64,000 nt of DNA from Lucinisca nassula (Eukaryota; Mollusca; Bivalvia; Lucinida; Lucinidae), in assembly GCA_963580285.1 (NCBI GenBank), contig OY757017.1, forward strand, positions 18,059,003 through 18,123,002, read 5' to 3'. The first letter of the stretch is position 1. The number at the start of each line of letters is the position of its first letter. A model generated the notes under the pieces. The model made no database searches, was not told the DNA's origin, and saw nothing but the letters and a program-made list of their open reading frames with translations. The translations under genes were made by a program, and so were the position numbers. Of this stretch, positions 40,978-51,630 are shown one piece after another.

Positions 40978-41685
40978 ACTGTCATGGTTTATTTTTGTTA
41001 TGGCTTGTCTTTGGGTGTGTGTATCGCTTATAATATTTTGCTTTGGATAGGCTAACTTACGGAACCCGGGAAGGGACATGATTTTTTTTTATTTAATAAG
41101 TTGTTCGCACAAGATAATATCTATTAGCCATTTTGTAGGAAACGAACTGTCCTTTTAGCTTTCCGCAAATCATTACGAAAATACGCCTACACAAATACAT
41201 TGATACATTTATCGCCAAAAAAATGAAAATTTTCAGATGAAAAATTGTGATATTTTTCTTATTTCTGTTCAATATATAGATTGTGGGTACTCGTTAGAAC
41301 CGCCTCATCGAGGCGATTCTAACGAGTACCAATAATATATATCACAGAGCAGAAATATTTTTCTTATTTCTGCTCAATATATAGATTGTGGATACTCGTT
41401 AGAACCGCCTCATCGAGGCGATTCTAACGAGTGCCAATAATATATATCTCAGAGCAGAACTAAGAAAAATAAGGTTTACCCCTGCAAACCCCAGTTTTAC
41501 TGTATAAAAGTGGGGCTCGAGGGGGTCAAAATAGTAGGCGTGTTTTCGTGACGTGATGCTTCCATTAGGGTCTAGTTGTTTAATGTTTGTCATTCTTTCC
41601 CTCGATGTCTCTGCTGGTAGCTTTGGTTTAATTGTATCGATTCCTGATCATTGTCTTCACTTCTATTTTACATAAATTTTGAAAT
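40978..41685 (+). mobile_element. Lx retroelement 3-prime fragment, split by M1 and a short insert
   Basis: CATGGTTTATTTTTGTTATG to GCTTTCCGC (41167), then after M1 TGCTTCCATTAGGGTC to TGTCTTCACTTCTATTTTAC. A further 70-bp block at 41051-41122 (ACGGAACCCGGGAAGGGACA) interrupts TTTGGATAG and ATTAGCCATTTTG. Confidence 0.82.
41171..41554 (-). mobile_element. M1 hairpin MITE with doubled hairpin, nested in Lx
   Basis: CATTACGAAAATACGCCTAC to AGTAGGCGTGTTTTCGTGAC. The whole central hairpin (about 105 bp) occurs twice in tandem, at 41254-41358 and 41359-41466. Both tips read CCTCATCGAGGCGATTC, so they share the same unpaired base. Confidence 0.9.
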
Positions 41686-41764
41686 GTTCGAAAGGTTTTC
41701 TTTTTTCTTATTCATTGTTCAGTACTATACTCAAGTGAAATTGCAGTTTCACTCAATTCTACCT

Positions 41765-41955
41765 GTGCCTTACGGGGTTTACAGGGGAATAAATTATTTT
41801 TCTTATTTCTGTTCCAAGTCATTGGTGTTGGGTGCTCTTTAGAACCGCCTTGGTAAGGCGGCTCTAACGAGCTACCCATGTATAACCTATGTTCTGACAT
41901 AAAAAAAATATCACACATTTTATCAGAAAATTAGCCATTTTTGTGGTATGAAACA
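41765..41955 (+). mobile_element. M1 hairpin MITE, partial
   Basis: GGGGTTTACAGGGGAATAAA to TTGTGGTATGAAACAGCACA. The tip is CCGCCTTGGTAAGGCGG. Left end missing. Confidence 0.75.
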
Positions 41956-41972
41956 GCACATCTTCGGGCCAA

Positions 41973-42262
41973 TGTTTGTTTGTTTGTTTTATTTGAGGTT
42001 TAACGTCCCCGTCAACACTGTAAAGGTCATTTTGGAGACGTTGCTTCCAATTTTGTGGGACTTTTACCCGACATTGAGATGAAATGACATCTCAAGCCCT
42101 GTCTTCCAATGAAACCAATAGGGTTTATTCGCATGGACGGTCCGCCTCGCACCGCGGTTCCTGGACAGGCTTAGATCCTGTAAGCGGTTTACCAGTACTA
42201 GTGTGCGGGCTGGATTCAGCTCTGCATGGAAGCATCATGCAGCCCATATATTTCTTCAAGCT
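41973..42262 (-). mobile_element. SINE-1, minus strand, with a 13-bp duplicate
   Basis: Tail TGTTTGTTTGTTTTATTTGA to head TTCTTCAAG. The duplicate CTTCGGGCCAATG is at 41961-41973 and 42260-42272. The GC head hairpin is lost. Confidence 0.9.
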
Positions 42263-42365
42263 TCGGGCCAATGAAAACAGCACATATTCGGCCCAATGAC
42301 ACAGGGGTAGTTCGAGCAACAGAGGGCTATTCACAGCGCCAGGTGACGAGAGAAATTCGGGATAA

Positions 42366-42604
42366 TGAACCCATTTAGTACCGAAAACCCCTAAAGGAGT
42401 ACCTAAGCAAACAGTGCAGGCCCAGATCAGACGCCACAGAACGCGGCGTCTGATCAGGGCCTCTACTGTTTGCTAAACGTTCAGTCATTTTCCAAATCAA
42501 TTATGAAGAAAACACAGCCTGACACCCCCAAATTGTGAAATGGACTGCTGCTATATATAAGGAGGAAGATTCCATTTTGTACACAAAGGGTTAAGGGTTC
42601 TTTC
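42366..42604 (+). mobile_element. M2 GC-palindrome MITE, plus orientation
   Basis: AACCCATTTAGTACCGAAAA to CACAAAGGGTTAAGG. The palindrome GCAAACAGTGCAGGCCCAG / GGGCCTCTACTGTTTGC is intact. Confidence 0.86.
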
Positions 42605-42622
42605 TGATCTTCTACAGACCAT

Positions 42623-42840
42623 CAAGCAAACATGCCTTTATAAGTTGGGTCCCCTTAAATCCAAATTGTATACAGTAAAACTGGGTTTATAGGAGCATCC
42701 AAGATTTTTGCTTTCTTTATGATCAAAACCCTTTTGGAGGCGCTAGAATCGCCACTCGACGACCAGGCGGTTCTAACGAGTCCCACAATGTATGTTTGGA
42801 GCAGAAAAACGAAAAATATAAGGATTTTCCTATGATTTTA
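42623..42840 (+). mobile_element. M1 hairpin MITE, strongly diverged
   Basis: ATCAAGCAAACATGCC, AGTAAAACTGGGTTTATAGG and GGCGGTTCTAACGAGTCCCA remain. The left arm of the tip has been scrambled. Confidence 0.6.
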
Positions 42841-42999
42841 AATGAGGTAAAATATAATTGCAAACAGTTGTACCTTAATCAGACTGTTCTGATCAGGGTC
42901 CATACTGTTTGCCTGAGTGTTAAACATGTTCTGTAAAAGTTTTATCTTTTTGGAGGCATAAAAATACCCCCCCCCCCCACCCCCATTTTTTTACCATTG

Positions 43000-43215
43000 C
43001 CTACTGTCGAACATAATCATCAGTGAACCTCATATTTTCAAAGATCCACAATAGAAACGACTATTCCAAAGGATTTGAAAGAAAATCTGCACCACGATTA
43101 AAGGCAGGATAACCTCTAACGTTGACCAAACGGTCCCTTTACATCGCTGGAGTTAATGTGTGCTATCCTGTGGATTTAAGAATGCATCATAGAACAGAAT
43201 ACTTCGAGCAACTTG
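43000..43215 (-). mobile_element. Q element, strongly diverged
   Basis: TCATCAGTGAACCTCATATT, AAAGATCCACAATAG and ATTCCAAAGGATTTG match in order to Q minus strand. No sharp ends. Confidence 0.45.
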
Positions 43216-43304
43216 TCTTGACCAAACCAGTTCTGCCAATTAGTCATCAAATTAGTCCCCGCCCTCAATACATTCAAGCCCTATCTAAACGATATTTTTA
43301 ATAA

Positions 43305-43832
43305 AAAAAATAGAAGTGGAGGCAATGATCAAGAATCTATACAATTAACCCACAGCTCCCATCAGAGACACCAAAGGGAAAGAAACACAGACATGAAACA
43401 ACAGATCCTAATGGAAACATCAATAGCGGAAAGCCAAGCGGATAGTTACTTTTCCACAAAAATGGTAAACAGGCTATCCAAAATAAAATAATATAATCGA
43501 CACAAACACCCAAAGACAAACCATAACAAAAATAAACCGCAACAGAAGAACCGCCTTGGAACGGTCAGCGGAAACGAATTCCACTGGGGGGCTTAAATCG
43601 ATTTTACGTAGCCACAATTCTCGCCCTTACTTCCGTTGCGATTAAGACAAATACTTTATTCAGTCCGCATGAAGGTTTCCTAACTCATCAGTGCAACATC
43701 TCCGTGAACACAAAAATCAAACAACCATAGAGATGAAACAACGGTGAGGACTCGACAGCAAGAAACCACTGAAATGCTGGAGCAAAGGAAAACCAACAGT
43801 TAGACCCCGATGGGCCCAACCATTTAAGCCTA
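43305..43832 (-). mobile_element. Lx retroelement 3-prime region, minus strand
   Basis: AATAGAAGTGGAGGCAATG to ACCCCGATGGGCCCAACC. Full 3-prime region with the GGGGGGCTTAAATCGATTTT block; no RT ORF. Confidence 0.88.
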
Positions 43833-44147
43833 ATCTAAACTTCGAAAGAGACGCGAAATTTCGCCGGCGCTCCAGTTCACAAACAATCGCCGTATCAAAT
43901 TTCAATGCCTTGATTGATTTTAAACCCGTTCTTGTAAATGGGAGGCTCATCCAAATTCGTGTAAGGGAGGCAAACCGTTGAGGTTTATGATGAAAAGGCA
44001 CCGACAACACTGCTGGGTTTAGCGGTTTTGAAGGTTGTCCTAAACAAAAAACTATTCATTTTTCACTTGAATCCGATTTGTCAGTATCCCATTTTTACCT
44101 TAGGCTAGCCTGGCAATCAGGCCCTGTATTTAAGTCATTCTTATTAT
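43833..44147. other. Unassigned stretch
   Basis: No feature. A 97-codon minus-strand frame here runs into Lx and is not a gene. Confidence 0.5.
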
Positions 44148-44506
44148 AGAGGATCATGTATTATTGAATTTATTAAACGAGTTGATGAAAAGGGATAAAA
44201 TGCGAGGCTTTGCCGAGCATTTTATCCCTTTTCCTCAACGAGTTTAATTTTTTAATAAATTCAATAATGCATGAGCACGAATGCAAGATTCTATTTATCA
44301 TATGGCATTTAGAAGGCATTTTATTCATGTTTGTTTACAAAAATGTCAATATTCCATCGTTAGTAAAAGCGACGTCGTTAAGGACGCCGTACATGTAACG
44401 TTACGGGACGTATCTAGCTAATTTGCATATTTAATCCACTAGTGGATTATCGAAAATAATACATGGCGTTATTACATTCTCAGACGCGACGTCATATGAT
44501 AAAACA
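44148..44506 (+). mobile_element. P1 palindromic repeat, uninterrupted, plus strand
   Basis: TAGAGGATCATGTATTATTG to GCGACGTCATATGATAAAAC. Complete palindrome with GGGATAAAATGCGAGGC and CGAGCATTTTATCCC arms. Faces an inverted P1 360 bp away. Confidence 0.88.
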
Positions 44507-44538
44507 AGGTACACAGCTTCAGTAAACCTGTAGAAATA

Positions 44539-44722
44539 TGTACAGTAAAACCTGTCATAGTGGCCACCTCTATTAAGAAAGCAACCTGTCTTAAGCAAGC
44601 AGGCATTTGGTTCCCCAAAAAGGAAAATGCATTAAATTCACCTGTGTTAAACAAGCACCTGTCTTGAGCAAGCACTTTCTGAATATCTCATAGGTCGTTG
44701 CTTGATACAGGTTGGACTGTAT
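44539..44722. mobile_element. Small MITE with TACAGT ends
   Basis: TACAGTAAAACCTGTCATAG on the left and GATACAGGTTGGACTGTA on the right. Contains three TCTT(A/G)AGCAAGCA-like subrepeats (about 44590, 44615, 44670). TA-type insertion is likely, since the ends are TA. Confidence 0.7.
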
Positions 44723-44866
44723 TATTTGCCCTTTTACATGTGTTAAATCAGACATTACTTTAGAACAGTATATTAGTTTATGGTTTGCAATGTTTTATAA
44801 AACTGCTCTATTTGACAGACTGATACCAGCCTAACCTTAGGCTCATACATGGTTTAACCAGTATTT

Positions 44867-45437
44867 ATCATATGACGTCGCGTCTGAGAGTGTAATAACG
44901 TCATGTAATAAACTCGATAATCCACTAGCGGATTAAATATGCAAATTAGTTAGATACGCCCCGTAACTTTACATGTACGATGTCCATAACGACGTCGCGT
45001 TTACTAACCCTTTTGGTACCAAATGGAATCTTCTTTTTTAAATATAGCAGTAGTCCATTTCAAAATTTAGGGGTGTCAGGTTGTGTTTTCTTCAAAATTT
45101 ATTAGGAAAATGGCTGAACTTTTTGCAAACAAATAGTGAAGGCCCTGATCAGACGCCGCGTTCTACGGCGTCTCATCTGGCCCTGCACTGTTTGCAAAAT
45201 ACCCGTTTTGGGGTTTCTGGTACTAAATTGGCTAATGGCGGAATATTGATATATTTTTAAAACAATCGTAAATAAAATACGTTCTAAATGCCATTTGATA
45301 AATAGAATTTTCCATTCGTGCTCATGCATTATTGAATTTATCAATCTCGTCGAGGATAAGGTTAAAATGCTCGGCAAAGCCTCGTATTTTATACCTTTTC
45401 ATAAACTCGTTTAATAACTCTAATAAAACATGGCATG
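44867..45437 (-). mobile_element. P1 palindromic repeat, minus strand, split by M2
   Basis: TATCATATGACGTCGCGTCT to CTAATAAAACATGG. The M2 insert breaks GTTTACTAATGGCGG. Confidence 0.87.
45007..45231 (-). mobile_element. M2 MITE with CTA duplication, nested in P1
   Basis: 225 bp, ACCCTTTTGGTACC to TACTAAATTGG. The 3-bp duplicate CTA is at 45004-45006 and 45232-45234; the empty site GTTTACTAATGGCGG is present in P1 at 21428. A tetranucleotide AAAT insertion lies near the GC palindrome. Confidence 0.92.
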
Positions 45438-45534
45438 GTTTAACCAGTAAATAATATTGACACATACCTTGCTGTATCTTCGGGTCATTTCTTTATATCA
45501 TCACGCTAAGAAATCCGTGTAATGAACACCCGTC

Positions 45535-46068
45535 TAAATAGAAGTGGAGGCAATGATCAGGAATCGATACAATTAACCCACAGCTCCCATCAGAGATACC
45601 ATAGGGAAAGAAATACAAACATGAAACAACAGACCCCAATGGACACAGCAACAGCGGAAAGCCAAAAGGACAGTTACTTTCCCACAAAATGGCCAAAAGG
45701 CTATCCAAAATAAAATAATATAAGCGACACAAACACCCAAAGACAAACCATAACAAAAATAAATCGCGACAGAAGAACCGCCTTGGAACGGTCAGCAGAA
45801 ACGAATTCCACTGGGGGGCTTAAATCGATTTTACGTGGCCACAATCCTCGCCCTTACTTCTGTTGCGATTTAGACAAATAATTTGTTCAGTCCGCATGAA
45901 GGCCTCCTAACTCATCAGTGCAACATCTCCGTGAACACAAAAAATCAAACAACCACAGAGATGAAACAACGGTGAGGACTCGACAGCAAGGAACCACTGA
46001 AATGCCGGAGCAAAAGAAAACCAACAGATAGACTCCGATGGGCCCAACCAGAGACAGGGTATCAGGCA
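45535..46068 (-). mobile_element. Lx retroelement 3-prime region, minus strand
   Basis: AAATAGAAGTGGAGGCAATG to ACCAGAGACAGGGTATCAGG. It extends about 25 bp further 5-prime than the 43305 copy, into the GGTTGGTGCC block, but stops before the RT ORF. Confidence 0.88.
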
Positions 46069-46097
46069 CCAACCAACGTTACACATGTACATTGAAT

Positions 46098-46330
46098 TGA
46101 CCCCACTTTATAGAGAATACTGGAGTTTATACGGAAATACTATTTTGTTTATTTCTGCTATTAGACATATGTTTTGGTACCCGTTAGAACCGCCTCAGTA
46201 TCTACTTAGCACCTTCAACTAATGTTTGAGGCATTAATAAAACGTCAAGAATTTTCATCAGAAAAATAAAATTGTGGAGATTAAAAGATTGCATTTTGAA
46301 CACGGGTTTGATATCGTAATTTTGTACTGT
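46098..46330 (+). mobile_element. M1 hairpin MITE, diverged
   Basis: GACCCCACTTTATAGAGAAT, TACCCGTTAGAACCGCCTCA and CATCAGAAAAATAAAATTGT. The right arm of the tip is replaced by unrelated sequence. Confidence 0.6.
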
Positions 46331-46479
46331 CTTTTTATTTGTATACGACTTTACTTTATATTTTAGTCAACAGGAACGTTTTTTTTTTTTTTTTTCTTTT
46401 TTTTTTTTTGTGTGAAATGGTAATGCCTTCGCAGAAAGTTCTTCAACACAGACCTGAAAACCAAGAAGAGAACTTTTTT

Positions 46480-46680
46480 TTTTTGCTTGGCCAGACTAGT
46501 TAGTTTCGGCCAATAAGGCCTCAACAGTGACCCGCAACTTTTCCGAAAGTTTGTCTGAGTGGAATAAATGATGCTAAATGATTAGCAAATGCAATACACA
46601 GCGTGATAAAGTACAGTGAGGTGTTTTCTACCTTAACACCCGCTGAGGTGAATTTAAATGTTCTATAAAAGCCGAATCCA
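46480..46680 (-). mobile_element. Q element, diverged, minus strand
   Basis: GGCCAGACTAGTTAGTTTCG, AAGGCCTCAACAGTGACC, then GTGATAAAGTACAGTGAGG and TGTTCTATAAAAGCCG. Preceded by poly-T runs at 46380-46410. Confidence 0.55.
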
Positions 46681-47006
46681 TCAATTGAACAAGTCCGTGA
46701 AATAAAGCCCCCCCCCCCACCCCCCACCCCCCAAAAACCCTACTAAATATGGAGAAAACTGGGGTTTACGGGGGTAAACATTATTTCCCTTATTTCTGCT
46801 CCAAGACACTATTTTTTAGTTCTGTTCCAAGACATATGTTGTGGGTACTCGTTAGAATCGCCTCAATGAGGCGGTTCTAACGGGCACCCAAAACCTATAT
46901 TTGGAGTATCAATAAGAAAAAAATATCACAAATTTTCATCACAAAAATATACCTTTTCTGAGGTTTGAAAAATGCACTATATCACACGGACGTGTTATCG
47001 TAATGC
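46678..47006 (+). mobile_element. M1 hairpin MITE, subtype B
   Basis: TCAATTGAACAAGTCCGTGA to CACACGGACGTGTTATCGTA. Carries an added C-rich run at 46709-46733 and a 35-bp duplication of the TTCTGCTCCAAGACA block. Confidence 0.85.
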
Positions 47007-47051
47007 ATTACAACCAAGGACTTGAATACAAAACTGCAAATCATGGACAGT

Positions 47052-47597
47052 TTAAAGGTGCATTATTGAGCTATCTGGGAAAAATGCTTAAAAAAATAAA
47101 ATACATATAGCCGGTACTTTTCTTTAAAACAATACAAATGAATGCATTTTATGCAAAAAATGCGAACAATTTTGATGACAGGTTAATGAGTTTGAGAGGG
47201 ATTCCCTAACTAGGTTTCGAACACTAGTTAGATTTATTTTTAGTCCATGACAAAAATAGAATCCCCATATATGACGTTATGCGACGTTCATTTTTGGCCT
47301 TGTTTGCTTAGGCCATGCCTAAATCGGAAAAAATATGACGCTGAATACCATAAGTAACGACACTCAGACACGATACTGTCGCCATGTATGTGTAAAGTGA
47401 CAGATTTATATTTAGCACAGAAATTCCGAACACATGTTCAGAGCGAAGGGTAAACACAAATACAAACGACCATTTTCACAAAGTTCTGAAGCTGTATTTG
47501 GCTCCAAAAGTGTACACATGACAAAGGAGTATGCATTGAAGATAAAAACCAGAAAACAAATCTTGAGACCCGGTAGCTCAATAATGCACGTTTAAGT
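47052..47597. mobile_element. M10 element with GTGCATTATTGAGCTA ends
   Basis: About 545 bp. TAAAGGTGCATTATTGAGC at the left; GCTCAATAATGCACGTTTAA at the right. Body is AT-rich with no long ORF, so it is non-autonomous. Only copy in the window. Confidence 0.72.
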
Positions 47598-47898
47598 TTT
47601 GTCTGGGCCAATATTGCTGCAGTATTGTGAACATTTGGTCGAATAAAAACACTCGATCTAAACTGAACAAATTAACTGCCAGACCAGACAGCCTGGTAAA
47701 CACAGCTATTAAGTCCTAAATAATCATACAGTGCAATTCATTTGCAACTGCGAAACAGTATTAAATGATGTAAAATAGGTCTGATTTATTCCTTTAATAA
47801 CAAGGACCACGAAGAAATTAAAGCCTTTCCTCCAAAGGTTTAATGATTACAACAGCTGGGGAGTATTTCGTTTTGCTATCAGTTATGCAGGATTTTGC
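47598..47898. other. Unassigned stretch
   Basis: No shared repeat or ORF. Confidence 0.5.
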
Positions 47899-48374
47899 TT
47901 AAGAAATAGATCATCTCTAGCTATGATTTGTTGAGTAATAAATCACAGTTTCGATGTCAGTTGTAAAGTAGACAAATCACGAGCGCGTAGCGTGCGTGCT
48001 TTGTCTACTTACAACTGACCGACAAACTGTGATTTATTACTCAACATATCACAGACTGGAGCTGTTCTATTTCGATTCTAACAGGCTGAAAATCGGCAAT
48101 AATCTTGTTGTTTCCTTCAAAATCTCACAACCTTTCGCCATTGTTAGAAGAAATCCCGCGAAAATTATCGACTGAAACACATGCATTTATTTCCTTTTCT
48201 AACGTTTTCGATGCGAGAAAATGACGCTACACCGTCCAACGACAAGAAAATCGACTAATGACGTCATAAATCTGCAGTCTTAAATGACGTCACTCGTCAC
48301 GCTCTCCCGAGCTGTGATTTGTTGCATAATAAAACACAGTTATTTTCCATTGCCTATATAGGCGTGCTGTGTTA
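47899..48374 (-). mobile_element. M5 element with paired CRE sites, copy 2
   Basis: TTAAGAAATAGATCATCTC to CCTATATAGGCGTGCTGTGT. Same plan as copy 1: palindromic half, then the 24-codon ORF (48141-48067 minus), then TGACGTCA at 48259-48266 and 48285-48292. The TATAAAT of copy 1 is AATAAAT here. Confidence 0.85.
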
Positions 48375-48550
48375 AAATTATGATTTTTCCACGTTTTAAA
48401 CTAATCTTATATTGCCTTCATGCCTTACTTCTATTTTGAAAAAAAAAAAATCATGTAGAGTTTGTTGGTGTTTATTGATAGAAAAAAACCCTTGTGGGTC
48501 AATTTGTATCGACTCCCAGACAAAGGTGGAAAAGAGAGACGGAAAACTTG

Positions 48551-48794
48551 CAGCACCCATACGATAAAGTGCATTTTTTCACATCTCCACAATGGCTACT
48601 TTTTTTATGAAAATCCGTGATATTTTTCTTATGAATACTGCAAACATAGCTGGTGTGTGCTTCCAACGAGTACCCACAACCTATGTTTTGGAGCAAAAAT
48701 AAGAAAAAATAATGTAAACCACCGTATACCCCAGTATTCGCTATATGAAGGTACTTATAGGGGGTCTTCATTTAACGGCATTTTTCACGTGATG
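48551..48794 (-). mobile_element. M1 hairpin MITE, subtype B, tip deleted
   Basis: CATACGATAAAGTGCATTTT to CATTTTTCACGTGATGG. The GAACCGCC/GGCGGTTC tip is gone: GCTGGTGTGTGC joins directly to TTCCAACGAGTACCC. Confidence 0.82.
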
Positions 48795-48954
48795 GAAATG
48801 AAGGACAGGCTAGAATATTAGAATCTAACATGGTGTTCTGTTGTAGATGGGCATTTCTAACCCTAGGGATGACCGCGCTGAGCATGAGCATGACAGATGC
48901 TATGCCCAGGTTCCGCTCAGCACTGTAATTCCGAGGATTTGAGGGTTTAACTAT

Positions 48955-49215
48955 AGGCAGAAGGTTGGTGGGTTAAATTGATTTTGCGTGACCACAATCC
49001 CCGACTTTTGTTCTTCTAACATGGGCTATACAAACAATTTTTTCAGTCGCATGAAGGATTTTCTAAGTCTTCAGTGCAACATCATCGTGACCAAAACAAA
49101 AGTCAAACGACTACAGGGATGAAACAATATGAAAGGGTTCGACAGCATGAAATAACTGAAATGCTAGCGCAAAAGAAAACCAACAGATGGATTCCCAGAT
49201 GAGGCGGATCTAACG
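48955..49215 (-). mobile_element. Lx internal fragment, diverged
   Basis: GTTAAATTGATTTTGCGTGA, GTCGCATGAAGGATTTTCTA, GCAACATCATCGTGACC and ACTGAAATGCTAGCGCAAAA. Neither end of the family is present. Confidence 0.65.
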
Positions 49216-49500
49216 AGGCTCAACAATCAGTACTTCGAGCACAACTAAGAAACAAGAAAAATGCCTAATGACATTATGGACGGGCTTTTCAGTTCTGTTT
49301 TGACGTCAGCAAAGCTGCATACTGCATATGTAGCAAGAGTTGGCGGCAAAAGGCAACATAGCTCGCCTATAGGGGCCTAAGTTGAAAAAGTTATCCAAAT
49401 AAAATTTCAATTATGCAGGTTTTTTTTTTCTCCAAAAAATGACATTTTGTTTTGTAAAAGCGCTCAACAGACTGCAGCAATTCATACCCAACATTTATGT
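49216..49500. other. Unassigned stretch
   Basis: A trace of an M1 tip (TGAGGCGGATCTAACGAGGC at 49199). No other feature. Confidence 0.5.
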
Positions 49501-49529
49501 GGCTGACAAATGCTTTCTAACTAAAGACA

Positions 49530-50285
49530 GCATGCATGTGTGATTGCATGCATGAGTGAGCATGTGCATGCATGCATGTGTGCGTGTATGCATGTTCGCA
49601 TGTATAGCATGCATGTGTGAGTGCATGCATGCATAAGTTTGTGCGTGCATGTATGTTTTGTTTGCATGCGTGCATGCGTGTTTGCTTGCATGCATGCATG
49701 AGTATGTGCATTTATGCATGTGTGTGCATGCATGCATGAGTGCATGCACATGCGTGTGAATGCATGTATGTGTTAGTTAGCATGCACGCAAGAGTGCATG
49801 CATGCATGAGTGCAAGTGTGTGTGTACATGCATTAATAAGTGCATGGATGCATGAGTGCATGCGTGTATGGATGCAAGCATGTGTGCATGCATGTTTGTA
49901 TCTGCATGCATGCATGTGACTGAGCATGTATGCATGCATACATGTATACATGTTTGTATACATGCATAAGTCACTTGTGCATGCATGCATGTGTGCATGT
50001 ATGCATACATGCATGTGTGAGTGCATGCATGCATGTGTGTGTGCATGCATGCATGCCTGCATGCGTGTATGTATTTATTCATGTATGTGGGTGTGCATGC
50101 ATACATGAGTGCATGCACACGCATGTGCATGTATGTGTGTGTATGCATGCATGCTCATGCATGTATGCATGTGTGCAGGCAAGTGTGTCTGTGCATGCAT
50201 GTGCATGCATGCCTGAGTGTGAGCATGCCTAAGTGTGAGCATACATGCATGTATGCATGCGTACATGTAGGCATGAGTGCATACC
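49530..50285. repeat. TGCATG-rich simple repeat tract, 755 bp
   Basis: Irregular mixture of GCATGCATG, TGTGTG, TGAGTGCATG and GTATGCATG with no fixed period. It gives open frames on both strands made of Cys, His, Met and Thr, which are composition artefacts. Confidence 0.95.
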
Positions 50286-50509
50286 GTCCAAAAACCTATC
50301 CGAAAGCCATTTTCTTACGTAAAAGATTTAAACAGCTTGCTGCAATTGAAAGAGAACCAAAAAGTACCCTTAAGAACAAATGAACAAAAAAATTTTCCAG
50401 CCTTTGCATTGTACAAAACGAAATGTATAAAAAAAAAAAGAAATGTTACAAACTTGCAAGTGATAATAACAACTGTGTGTTTTTAAGAAAGAAAAAGAAA
50501 AAAATATAT

Positions 50510-50585
50510 TCCTCTACCTGGAATTGAACCCAGGACCCTATGGTCCAGAGTCCAGCATTCTGTCATCTACACCATCAAGTTTGCA
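50510..50585 (-). repeat. tRNA-like remnant
   Basis: Minus strand: TTGATGGTGTAGATGACAG (box A-like) and GGGTTCAATTCC (box B-like). The acceptor ends do not pair and no tRNA fold is convincing. Probably a SINE head of an unlisted family. Confidence 0.4.
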
Positions 50586-50693
50586 AGAGAAGTAAGGGAG
50601 GTAGTACAGAGCAAACTAAAGTTAGAAAAATAGTAATTTTCAACAAAACTTTGGTCCCTGGTGCCATAAATAGATTGCATATGAAAGATGTGT

Positions 50694-50986
50694 GTTTGTT
50701 TGTTTGATTTGAGGTTTAACGTCCCCGTCAACACTGTAAAGGTCATTTTGGAGACGTTGTTTCCAATTTTGTGGGACTATTACCCGACATTGAGATGAAA
50801 TGACATCTCAAGCCCTGTCGCCCAATGAAACCAATAGGGTTTATTTGCATGGACGGTCTGCCTCGCACCTCGGTTCCTGGACAGGCTTAGATCCTCTAAG
50901 CAATTTACCAGTAATAGTGTGCAGGCCGGATTCAGCTCTGCATGGAAGCATCATGCAGCCCATATATTTCTTCAAGCCCCTATGAA
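50694..50986 (-). mobile_element. SINE-1, minus strand
   Basis: TGTTTGTTTGTTTGATTTGA to TTCTTCAAGCCCC. Duplicate TATGAAAGATGT at 50679-50690 and 50981-50992. Head truncated just before the GC hairpin. Confidence 0.9.
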
Positions 50987-51630
50987 AGATGTACCATCAA
51001 TGAAACAACATCCCTAATATGAAAGCAATCCACTGAAGTATAAAGGTTATTCATTATTTCGAAAAAGGTTCACCAAAAGGTAAACCTCGGACGACGCCCG
51101 TCCGATACTAGACGTCCGCCCGCCCGCCCGGACATCGCTATTTCAAAGGACGGATGTTTAAAAAAAAAACGTCCAAATATGGCATATCAATACAAACATT
51201 CAAGAAAGATATAGATCGTACTTGAATGACGTCGAAATGAAGCGCATCTTGTATGAATGAACCTATGTTTGGAGCAGAAATTCAGCAGAATGTACAAATA
51301 AACCGCATCTGTTAAATGCTAGTTAGACACGTATGAAATCCAACATTGTAGCATAGTGGTTTGTTATCATAATGTGCATTGTTAATATACTTAGGGACTT
51401 AAAAACGCACCACTGTATAACATGTATTCTTGCACACCAGACAAGGAAATCCGTGATTTTACCCTGGGATAGAAATTTATGTTCTGACCTTGGTGTTCCG
51501 ACCCAAAATCGAATATAATCGCGTGTTTGATAAATGCACTGGTTGATTAGGACCTCGCATGCACTGTCGTTAAGGTTGACGTCATAGCACGTAACGTGAC
51601 GCCACTAAACATTCCCGCAGTGTCATCACA
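50987..51630. other. Unassigned stretch
   Basis: Contains a short GC-rich patch CGCCCGCCCGCCCGG at 51117. No gene or shared repeat. Confidence 0.5.

Noticed and set aside
49495..50383. Overlapping Cys/His/Met-rich ORFs up to 123 codons on both strands
   Set aside because: They are translations of the TGCATG simple repeat in every frame; no start context, domain or homology is plausible.
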